From Lujinxingia vulgaris (GTDB taxonomy: Bacteria > Myxococcota_A > Bradymonadia > Bradymonadales > Bradymonadaceae): a DNA stretch of 64,000 nucleotides. The stretch lies in assembly GCF_007997005.1 (NCBI RefSeq), contig NZ_VOSL01000049.1:1-64000 (forward strand), written 5' to 3'. Shown piece by piece: positions 18,554-25,397 of this stretch. Below the pieces are notes generated by a model. The model had not been told where the DNA came from and did not search any database. It worked only from the letters and a program-made list of their open reading frames with translations. The position numbers and the translations under genes are program-made. Numbering within the stretch: position 1 is the stretch's first letter; every line of letters starts with the position of its first letter.

Positions 18554-18877
18554 CGCCAGCCCTCATCCGACCTTCATCCCTCGGGCGCCGTACTCCATTC
18601 TCAACAGCTCACCGTCGCCCCTGCCTTCTTGTTATCGAGCGCTCGGCGCTGATCTTGCGTGCTCCCCTCAACTTTTTTCCGCCTTCTGGCCTCGCCAGCT
18701 CGATTCACTGACGATTCAGACGTGCGACGCCCCCCAAAAAAGAACCCCCGCAGGATCAGCTCCTGCGGAGGTTCTTCTGACTTACGTCGCTGACGCGTTC
18801 GCGTTCAGCGTCCTCGGAACATTTCGACGCCAATAGCTCCGGCAAATCGAGATGCCCGGGGCGTTCAGACCTTGATC
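18554..18877. other. 324-bp intergenic region with a terminator
   Basis: No gene is seen here. It holds the upstream region of the glycine-rich protein gene and, at 18736-18776, the intrinsic terminator of the next upstream minus-strand gene. No clear -35/-10 pair for the glycine-rich gene was identified. Confidence 0.6.
18736..18776 (-). terminator. Intrinsic terminator downstream of the 18878-19318 gene
   Basis: On the minus strand a 14-bp stem with one mismatch and a 5-nt loop (arms at 18742-18755 and 18761-18774) is followed by a run of T residues (18736-18741 on the plus strand are A). It sits about 100 nt past the stop codon of the unknown protein gene. Confidence 0.9.
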
Positions 18878-19318
18878 TCAGGCCTCATGCAGCTCGCGCC
18901 AGGGCTCGTAGTAGCTCTTGCGAATCAACTGCACCGCGCGCTCCACAAAGGCCACCAGCGGGCCCGGCCCGATCTCTTCGATGGGATCTTCGAGGTGCCC
19001 GTAGGTGTTGACCGGAAAGGACTTCGGCTCCAGCGCCTCGCGCGCCTCAATAAAGGCGTTGAGCGCTTCGCGATGCTCGTCGGTGGCGTCTTTGCCCGGA
19101 TGGGGAGACGCATAGAGCTTGACCACGCCCTTGGTGTTCACGTCGAGGATCGCATAGCCGATCGCGCCGTAGCGCAGGTTCATACCGCCGGCGCGACCGC
19201 CGCCGACCTGCATGTCACAGCCGAGCTGCCGCGCGCCGATGAGCACCTGCTCAATCGCTTCACGCCGCTCACTGCCTCCCCGCTCTTCTGCCTTCTTGAC
19301 CACGTCTAAAGTGTCCAA
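18878..19318 (-). CDS. Hypothetical protein, 146 residues
   Basis: I do not recognise the family. It is a small soluble protein without signal peptide or membrane helix, probably alpha/beta: an N-terminal helix with charged residues, a Gly-rich turn (VGGGRAGGMNLRYG) and a strand region 'YAILDVNTKGVVKLYASPH'. The start is probably TTG 19318, which has AGGAG five bases upstream. It has its own expression unit: a near-consensus promoter 220 nt upstream, a structured leader and a strong terminator, which suggests substantial expression. Confidence 0.75.
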   Translation of the reverse strand: MDTLDVVKKAEERGGSERREAIEQVLIGARQLGCDMQVGGGRAGGMNLRYGAIGYAILDVNTKGVVKLYASPHPGKDATDEHREALNAFIEAREALEPKSFPVNTYGHLEDPIEEIGPGPLVAFVERAVQLIRKSYYEPWRELHEA

Positions 19319-19545
19319 ACGCTCTCCTGGGTTCTACGTCAACGTCGCCCGTCGGGCACAACCGCTTTCACCAAGAGGATGCGCCGCCCCGGGCGCCCAA
19401 CATCTTCCTCCGCTCAAGAAGAACTGGACCTTACGAAAGGTGAGCTTTTTTCACGCCGGCGTCTCTCGACGCTGGCACAGCGAATAAGCGCGCTCGCTGC
19501 GCGCCGCTCGTTGTCCGATCATCAACTCCCTGATCAAGACGATTA
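19319..19545 (-). ncRNA. Structured 5' leader or small RNA upstream of the 146-residue protein
   Basis: About 220 nt between a strong promoter and the coding start. On the minus strand it can form several stems: GCGCGC/GCGCGC with a 5-nt loop (plus 19488-19504), a 9-bp stem with one mismatch capped by GAGA (19455-19476), a GTGA/TCAC hairpin, and GCCCG/CGGGC (19347-19357). It does not match tmRNA, 6S RNA or a riboswitch that I can recall. Regulatory function is inferred. Confidence 0.45.
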
Positions 19546-19573
19546 AGTATACATAATTACTGAATATTGTCAA
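19546..19573 (-). promoter_or_regulatory. Near-consensus sigma-70 promoter, minus strand
   Basis: On the minus strand: -35 TTGACA (19568-19573), 16-nt spacer, -10 TATACT (19546-19551). Eleven of 12 consensus bases match. The surrounding 40 bp are AT-rich, in contrast with the GC-rich neighbourhood. Transcription would begin near 19538 and run toward the 146-residue protein gene. Confidence 0.85.
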
Positions 19574-19751
19574 CTCTGCTGGAAATGGAAGGAACGCGAC
19601 CCCGTGTACATTCCCCACGCTCCGGGAGAAACGAGGCGCTTCTCGACGGCCTCGCACCTGGCGTATCGACGTGTTCTCCCCCCTCATGGCGTGGTTGTGG
19701 GAGCCTTACGCGGCTCCTTGCGTCGCCGCGCGCCAGCACGCGTCGCGCCCG

Positions 19752-20507
19752 CTACCCCAGCACGTAGAAAAGGATGGCCAGGAAGTGGCAGACGCTCCCT
19801 CCCAGCACAAAAAGATGCCAGATGGCGTGGTTCAAGAAGAGCCGCTCCCACACAAAAAACGCCACCCCCGCGGTGTAGAAGAGCCCCCCGCCAAAGAGCA
19901 AAAACACCCCGCCGGGCTCCAGCGCCAGCCACAGGGGCTTGATCGCAAAGACGATGGTCCACCCCATCAGCAGGTAGAGCGCCAGGCTCAACCCCTCAAA
20001 ACGCCCAAACCAGAAGAGCTTGATCGTCACGCCCAGCAGGGCCAACGACCAGATCACGGCCATGATGGTCCAGCCCAGCGTCCCCTCCAGCGTCACCAGC
20101 GCAAAGGGGGTGTAGGTGCCGGCGATTAAAAAGAAGACCGCGCAATGATCGAGCACCTGTAGCGCGCGCCGCACCCGCGGTTGCGTCACGCTGTGGTAGA
20201 TGGTGGAGGCGGCAAAGAGAGCCACCAGGGTCAGCCCGTAGATCAACGCGCTGACAATCTGGAGCGTCACGCCGGTGGCCCAGGCGGTGACCATCAGCAC
20301 CACAAAGCCAACGATCGCAGCGCCCAGCCCCACACCGTGGCTGACGCTGTTGGCGATGTCCTCCGCGCTGAAGATCTCGGTGTGGGCGATGCGCTCGCGC
20401 GCATCACTGATCTTATCGGCCAGCTCATCAAACTGCGATTCACCCTGCTTCGACTCTCTCCCCACCTTCACGCCCATCATGCTCCTGCCGTACGAATTCT
20501 CGCTCAT
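19752..20507 (-). CDS. Haemolysin III family (PAQR/YqfA-like) membrane protein
   Basis: 251 residues. A soluble N-terminal ~60 residues precede seven predicted helices. Family marks in order: 'NSVSHGVGLG' at the first helix, STIYHS, DHCAVFFLIAGTYTPF, and the last-helix HAIWHLFVLGGSVCHF. The His and Ser/Asp residues form the metal site of PAQR/HlyIII proteins, which are proposed hydrolases (ceramidase-like) or regulators of membrane fluidity; 'haemolysin' is a historical name. GGAGG precedes ATG 20507. The 19574-19751 stretch downstream holds no recognisable feature. Confidence 0.92.
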   Translation of the reverse strand: MSENSYGRSMMGVKVGRESKQGESQFDELADKISDARERIAHTEIFSAEDIANSVSHGVGLGAAIVGFVVLMVTAWATGVTLQIVSALIYGLTLVALFAASTIYHSVTQPRVRRALQVLDHCAVFFLIAGTYTPFALVTLEGTLGWTIMAVIWSLALLGVTIKLFWFGRFEGLSLALYLLMGWTIVFAIKPLWLALEPGGVFLLFGGGLFYTAGVAFFVWERLFLNHAIWHLFVLGGSVCHFLAILFYVLG

Positions 20508-20636
20508 TGCCTCCCCCCGATCGCGCCTGGCCTTGACGTTCCCACATCACCTCCTCGGCGCGCAAATATCCCCCGAACCCTCAACACGCCCTGCCGAACG
20601 TGCCGCCCTGCCAACGCCCACGGCATTGGTGATGCC

Positions 20637-21563
20637 TCAGCGCTGCTCAAGCAAAAAGTCCACCATCGCGCGCTTCCCGACCGTGCTCAACGTCGGGTTA
20701 TGCTCGGCGCCTCGCATCGACCACAGCTCGACGCTCGCCCCGGGCTGACAGCCCTGCCAGCGCTGCACCTCGGTCTCCGCGCCGGTCAGGCCTAACACCG
20801 CATCGATCGCGTCACCGGCCACAGCCTCCTCACAGCCCTGCAGAGATGCCCAGCGCGCGGCGACCTCCTCGGCCCCCGGGAAACGCTCCCCGCTGAGCGC
20901 CCCGCCCTCATAGGGAATCACCTCGTCTTCGTCACCGTGCACATGCAGCACGCTGACCGGCTCATTGGGCTGACAGACCTCCGGATCGGCCGCCACCGAC
21001 CCCGCCACCACGGCCACCGCTCGGATGCGATCGCTGAGCTCGCAGGCCATCCGGTAGGACATAAACCCGCCGTTGGAGTGTCCCATAAAATAGATCCGCT
21101 CCGGGTCGACGGCCAGCCGCTCCGTCGCCTCGTCGATGAGCGCGCTGAGGTAGGCCGCGTCGTCCACGCCGCTGTCGCCAAAGTCGCAGCAGGCGTCGGT
21201 GGCGTTCCAGAAGCTGAAGTTGCCAGCCCCGACCGTCCCCGGCGGCAGCACCGCGATGAACTCACGATCGTCGACCATCGCGCTCAGCCCCAGAAAGCCG
21301 TCGACCCAACCCGGCGAGGACGAGAAGCCGTGCAAGGCAATCACCAGCGGCCATCGGCGCTCCACCGAATAGCTCTGCGGCAACACCACCCGGGCAGCCC
21401 GTTCGCCACCCAGGGGCTCACTTCCATCCCATTCAGGTGCATAGGGCGGCCCCTGGTCCTCGACCACCACCGGATCAGCGTCCTGCTCCTGATCCGTTCC
21501 ACATCCAACCCCGACCACACACGCCAGTGTGATCATCCACCACAACGTCGCTCTTACGTTCAC
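20637..21563 (-). CDS. Secreted esterase lipoprotein (LpqC / PHB-depolymerase-like alpha/beta hydrolase)
   Basis: 308 residues with an N-terminal lipoprotein signal (helix then VGVGC lipobox, Cys near residue 21), so exported and lipidated. The catalytic triad is visible: nucleophile in GHSNGG, acid in HGDEDEVIPYEGG, and His in GAEHNPTL. HGFSSSPGW marks the oxyanion region, and CCDFG is typical of the Esterase_phb/LpqC group. The likely role is hydrolysis of polyester or feruloyl-type esters outside the cell; the actual substrate is unknown. The start is GTG 21563, chosen because it gives a proper signal peptide. Confidence 0.88.
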   Translation of the reverse strand: MNVRATLWWMITLACVVGVGCGTDQEQDADPVVVEDQGPPYAPEWDGSEPLGGERAARVVLPQSYSVERRWPLVIALHGFSSSPGWVDGFLGLSAMVDDREFIAVLPPGTVGAGNFSFWNATDACCDFGDSGVDDAAYLSALIDEATERLAVDPERIYFMGHSNGGFMSYRMACELSDRIRAVAVVAGSVAADPEVCQPNEPVSVLHVHGDEDEVIPYEGGALSGERFPGAEEVAARWASLQGCEEAVAGDAIDAVLGLTGAETEVQRWQGCQPGASVELWSMRGAEHNPTLSTVGKRAMVDFLLEQR

Positions 21564-21848
21564 TCTGCGTCCTCGCTGATGTCGACCGAACCGCGACCTC
21601 CTGCAAGAGGTCACTGAAGTCATAGCGCACGCCGGCGATCGCTTCCACTTTCAGAGCCCCCCCATGCCGACGCCCCCACGCGCGAACTCAACGTTTGACG
21701 CCCTCCATGCCGACACCCACACGCGCCAACTCCGTAGTGTGTTCGATGACGCGCACTCGTCTGCCGTCCGTTGATCTTCGCTTCATCCGCCTCCGGGTAG
21801 ACTCCCCCCTACAACGCGCTGCCGCCTTCATCTCGCCTGGCGCTCGAC

Positions 21849-23273
21849 TCAACTCAGAGCGACACGCGCGCAGCATTGTTTGTACTTTCGCCCGCTTTCG
21901 CAGGGACAAGCGTCATTGCGCCCCGGCGTCGCCTTGACCTTCACGGGAGCACGCGTCGAGAGCCGCATCCCCAGATGCTCCAACCAGGCCAGGCCCACGA
22001 AAGGCGCCCAGGAGGGCTCATGGTTCAAGAGCTCCGCCGGTGGATACAGATCCGCCGCGCTGGCCTGTGCCAGAAAAGGAAGCGCCTGGGCCAGATGATA
22101 GACCGTGGTATGCCCGCCCTCACGGTCAAAGAGCATCATATGATACACCGCGATCGCCTCCGCATCGCTGAGCGTCTCCGGCGCGCGCCTCGTCCCCTGA
22201 ACGGCTTTATCCTTCCAGGCTTCTTCGTACTGGAAACGCGCTCGCCGCACGTGCTCCTCTCGCGCCTCTTCCGGCGACTCCAACACCGGCAAGAGAAGTT
22301 TACTGAGGATCAGCTCGACCGTTTGACCTTCGCTGAGCATCGCCTCGGTGTTGCCCGCCGCGGAGTCCCAGGAACGCAGCAACGCCACGAGCCCCTGGTG
22401 GTACTCGGGATGACGCAACGCAATGACCGTCATCGCCATCGCGTAATACCCCTTTTTCCCCACGTCCTCCCAACGCAACGCGTCCATCAGGCGAGGCGCG
22501 ATCACGTCTGCGTACGCGGCCGCACACCAGAGCGCTCGCAACGACACGCCGAAGAGCATCTCGCCGTAGAGCAAGAAGAGGTTTATCTCCACCATCTCCT
22601 CGGCTCGCTGCGTCTCTCGATACACCATCTCCAGGTCGGCGGCGTTCGCCGCATGCACCACGGTCAGATGGCTCAAAAAGAAGAGATCTTCCCAGTACCC
22701 GCGCAGGCGCTTCTCCAACGCAGGCGACATCTTTCGAATCCGGCGTGCCTTCGAGCCCAGCCCCAGAGCGAGCTTCTGGAAGCCTCGGGCCACCTTCCCT
22801 GAGCACTGGGCCAGCGAGGGGTACAACTCTTCGCTGCACAGCGCCGAGACCAGTCGAAACTCTTCAAACGCCTCCCGTGAAAGGCAGTGGCAGGCCTGGT
22901 GCGCCGTGCGGAACACCCGCTTTGGCACAAGATCGGAGCTCACCACCTTATCGTAGGCCTCGCGCATCTGTTCGAGGTACCCATGCAGCCCCACCGTCCT
23001 CGCTCGCTCCAACACGTAGAGCCCCCGCGGCTCCATCCCCGCCCCCAGACACGTCACAAAGGTCCCGCTTCGCGTCACCACCACATGCGGGCCATGGGGC
23101 TCGTCAGAGAGCGCCAGCGCCACGCGCTCGTACTCTGGTGGGATTCGCGTCCCCTCAAGGTACGCCCGCACAAAGCTGGCGTCGTAATAGAGCTTCAACG
23201 CCAGTTCTTGTTCCTCGCCATCGACACGTTCCAACCGCTCCAGAAAATGCACCTGATGACCGGCGTGGTTCAT
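21849..23273 (-). CDS. SEC-C motif protein of unknown function
   Basis: 474 residues. The C-terminus carries a zinc-binding SEC-C motif, 'GRNDACPCESGRKYKQCC', like that of SecA and many housekeeping or defence-linked proteins. The large N-terminal part is helical and soluble; it contains Cys/His pairs (AHQCH.., 'TCLGAG') but no domain that I recognise. ATG 23273 and the overlapping GTG 23276 both lie near GGAGGG. The gene stands alone; the 285 nt downstream (21564-21848) show no feature. Confidence 0.8.
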   Translation of the reverse strand: MNHAGHQVHFLERLERVDGEEQELALKLYYDASFVRAYLEGTRIPPEYERVALALSDEPHGPHVVVTRSGTFVTCLGAGMEPRGLYVLERARTVGLHGYLEQMREAYDKVVSSDLVPKRVFRTAHQACHCLSREAFEEFRLVSALCSEELYPSLAQCSGKVARGFQKLALGLGSKARRIRKMSPALEKRLRGYWEDLFFLSHLTVVHAANAADLEMVYRETQRAEEMVEINLFLLYGEMLFGVSLRALWCAAAYADVIAPRLMDALRWEDVGKKGYYAMAMTVIALRHPEYHQGLVALLRSWDSAAGNTEAMLSEGQTVELILSKLLLPVLESPEEAREEHVRRARFQYEEAWKDKAVQGTRRAPETLSDAEAIAVYHMMLFDREGGHTTVYHLAQALPFLAQASAADLYPPAELLNHEPSWAPFVGLAWLEHLGMRLSTRAPVKVKATPGRNDACPCESGRKYKQCCARVALS

Positions 23274-23276
23274 CAC

Positions 23277-23646
23277 ATTGCCCTCCGCTGCAACGACTGC
23301 TTGTTGTGAGTTGAGCGCTCACCTTACCCCCCAACGCGCCTGACTGACAAATCGAGCCGACTCACCCTGAGGCCTCGCCACATCCGCCCACCCGGACGCC
23401 TGACGGACGCGGTCATGGTTGCCCCCGGCTTCAGCGATGGAACGTCGTAACGCTGAACATGTGCACCCTGAAAAGGTGTGCAATATTTTTTCTCAATGAC
23501 GCTTGACGGGTGCGTCATCGGCCCAAGGTTTCCCCTCACTTCGCGGGAACCAGCGCCCCGATGGCCGACCACGTCTTCGTCATCGCCCTCGCTTGTGTCC
23601 TGCGTCTTCACGATGCCGATGACCACCGACTGAAAAGGAGTAACGC
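23277..23646. other. 370-bp divergent intergenic region with inverted repeats
   Basis: No gene seen. It contains an exact 7-bp inverted repeat (23496-23518) and an imperfect dyad TGCACCCT..AGGTGTGCA near 23462-23482 next to a T-rich stretch. It lies between the SEC-C gene (minus) and the Rieske/FAD gene (plus) and must hold both promoters. Confidence 0.55.
23496..23518. promoter_or_regulatory. Perfect inverted repeat, possible operator
   Basis: ATGACGC at 23496-23502 and GCGTCAT at 23512-23518, separated by 9 nt, form a perfect dyad about 130 nt before the Rieske/FAD gene. The size suits a dimeric regulator. No regulator is identified. Confidence 0.4.
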
Positions 23647-25197
23647 ATGGCGGAACAAAGCGACGTCTCGGGCCCCGATCTCACGCAGGGCATCGCCCTG
23701 GCCGATCTTCAACAGGACTCGCCAGTGGTCGGTCACGTCGGCGACGACGCGGTCGTCGTGGTTCGCCGCGGCGAGGAGGTCTTCGCCATCGGCGCGCGCT
23801 GCACCCATTACGGCGGTCCGCTTGAGGAGGGCCTTGTGGTGGGTGACTCCATCCGTTGCCCCTGGCACCACGCCGCCTTCAGCCTGCGCACCGGCGCGTC
23901 CATCAGCGCGCCGGCCCTCAGCGGGACCGGGTGCTATCCGGTCACCCTGAGCGAGGGCACGGTGCGTGTCGGACCAAAAAAAGACGCGCCCGAGCCCGAG
24001 CCCCGGGGCGCCGCGCTGCAAAGCATCGTGATGGTGGGCGCTGGCGCGGCCGCCGCCGCAGCCACCGAGCTGCTTCGCCACGAAGGCTACCGCGGCGACA
24101 TCATTATGATCGGCGCCGAAGCGAGCGGCCCGGTCGACCGCCCCAACCTCTCCAAAGACTACCTGGCCGGGGAGGCTCCTGAAGAATGGATTCCGCTCGG
24201 CGGCGACGCGCGCTGGGAGGAGCTCGACGTGCAACTTCTCAAAGGTGTGGAGGTCGAGGCCATCGATCGCAGCGCCCGAAAGGTACGCACCTCCGACGGT
24301 CAGGAGTTCGCCTACGACGCGCTCCTCTTCGCGACCGGCGCGGAGCCCGTGCTGCCCCCGATTGAGGGCCTGGACACGGTCAACCACTTCACGCTGCGCT
24401 CACTCAACGACACCTCCCGCATCATTGAAGCGGCCGAAGCCGGTCAGCGCGCGTTGGTCGTCGGCGCGGGCTTCATTGGTCTGGAGGTCGCCGCCTCATT
24501 GCGTAACCGCGATCTCGACGTCACTGTCGTTGCTCCCGACAACGTGCCGCTGGAGAAGGTCATCGGCACCGAGCTCGGACGCCTCGTCCAGAAGACCCAC
24601 GAGGCCCACGGCGTCAACTTCCGCCTGGGCCCCACCGTGGAGCGCTTCGCCGAGGGCAAAGCGCACTTAAGCGACGGCGCCCCCCTCGACTTCGACTTCG
24701 TGGTGCTCGGCACCGGCGTGCGCCCCCGCGTCGCCCTGGCCGAAGATGCCGGGCTTAAGGTCGACGATGGCGTCGTGGTCGACACAAACCTGCGCTCCAG
24801 CGATCCCGCGATCTTTGCGGTCGGCGACGTGGCCCGCTTCCCCGAACCCTCCTCCCACGCGCCGGCACGCGTCGAACACTGGGTGCTCGCTCAGCGCCTG
24901 GCGCAGCGCGCGGCCCGGGTGATGCTCGACCTTCCGGTCGAGCCCCTGCTGCTCGTTCCCTTCTTCTGGAGCCGGCACTTTGATCTCAACCTCAAATACG
25001 TCGGCCACAGCACCGACTACGACGACGTCGTGATCCGCGGCGATCTTCAGGAGCGCGACGCCATCGTCGGCTACCTCAAAGACGGGCGTGTCGAGGCCGT
25101 CGTGACCCTGGGCCGCGCCCGCGACTGCCTGCGCGCCGAGCAGGCGTTTGCCGACAACGACCAGGCCACCCTCAAGGCGCTGTTGGAGCTCGACTAA
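23647..25197 (+). CDS. Rieske [2Fe-2S] / FAD-dependent pyridine nucleotide-disulfide oxidoreductase (AIFM3-like)
   Basis: 516 residues. N-terminal Rieske domain with CTHYGG (Cys52, His54) and CPWHH (Cys71, His74) binding the 2Fe-2S cluster. A reductase follows: FAD-binding GAGAAAAAAT near residue 131, FATG, the NAD(P)H-binding GAGFIGLEVA motif, then the second FAD block 'IFAVGDVARFP', and a C-terminal reductase domain with FFWSRHFD. This fusion matches the apoptosis-inducing-factor-like 3 family and ferredoxin/rubredoxin reductases. The electron acceptor is unknown. AAGGAG lies upstream of ATG 23647, and a strong terminator follows the stop. Confidence 0.92.
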   Translation: MAEQSDVSGPDLTQGIALADLQQDSPVVGHVGDDAVVVVRRGEEVFAIGARCTHYGGPLEEGLVVGDSIRCPWHHAAFSLRTGASISAPALSGTGCYPVTLSEGTVRVGPKKDAPEPEPRGAALQSIVMVGAGAAAAAATELLRHEGYRGDIIMIGAEASGPVDRPNLSKDYLAGEAPEEWIPLGGDARWEELDVQLLKGVEVEAIDRSARKVRTSDGQEFAYDALLFATGAEPVLPPIEGLDTVNHFTLRSLNDTSRIIEAAEAGQRALVVGAGFIGLEVAASLRNRDLDVTVVAPDNVPLEKVIGTELGRLVQKTHEAHGVNFRLGPTVERFAEGKAHLSDGAPLDFDFVVLGTGVRPRVALAEDAGLKVDDGVVVDTNLRSSDPAIFAVGDVARFPEPSSHAPARVEHWVLAQRLAQRAARVMLDLPVEPLLLVPFFWSRHFDLNLKYVGHSTDYDDVVIRGDLQERDAIVGYLKDGRVEAVVTLGRARDCLRAEQAFADNDQATLKALLELD

Positions 25198-25239
25198 AAA
25201 AATCACCCCCACGTCGAGGCTCGACGCGGGGGTGATTTT
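25197..25239 (+). terminator. Bidirectional intrinsic terminator
   Basis: A stem of about 20 bp with one mismatch (AAAATCACCCCC... paired with ...GGGGGTGATTTT) directly after the TAA of the Rieske/FAD gene. A/T runs on both sides allow it to serve the plus-strand gene and, from the other side, the minus-strand tRNA-Arg. Confidence 0.92.
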
Positions 25240-25253
25240 GTTGTGTCGCTTGA

Positions 25254-25327
25254 TGCGCAAGGCGGGATTCGAACCCACGACCTCTGGCTCCGGAGGCCAG
25301 CGCTCTATCCAGCTGAGCTACTCGCGC
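25254..25327 (-). tRNA. tRNA-Arg (anticodon CCG)
   Basis: 74 nt on the minus strand. The 7-bp acceptor stem GCGCGAG/CTTGCGC has one G-U pair. The D arm (AGCTCAGCTGGATAGAGC) is normal, anticodon stem CTGGC/GCCAG encloses loop CTCCGGA, and the T arm includes GGTTCGAATCC. The anticodon CCG reads CGG (Arg), a useful codon in this GC-rich genome. CCA is not encoded after the discriminator A. Confidence 0.97.
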
Positions 25328-25397
25328 AATTCAACCTTCGAACAGGCGCAAACTAGGTGAATCCCAAACCAGCGTCAACCTCAAACGCCCTCGCCCA

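Noticed and set aside
19319-19545. Leader considered as tmRNA or 6S RNA
   Set aside because: No tRNA-like ends or tag frame for tmRNA, and no long central bubble flanked by long stems as in 6S RNA. Left as an unassigned structured leader.
23460-23492. Hairpin followed by T-rich stretch as a plus-strand terminator
   Set aside because: No plus-strand gene lies upstream for it to terminate; the stem is imperfect with a bulge.
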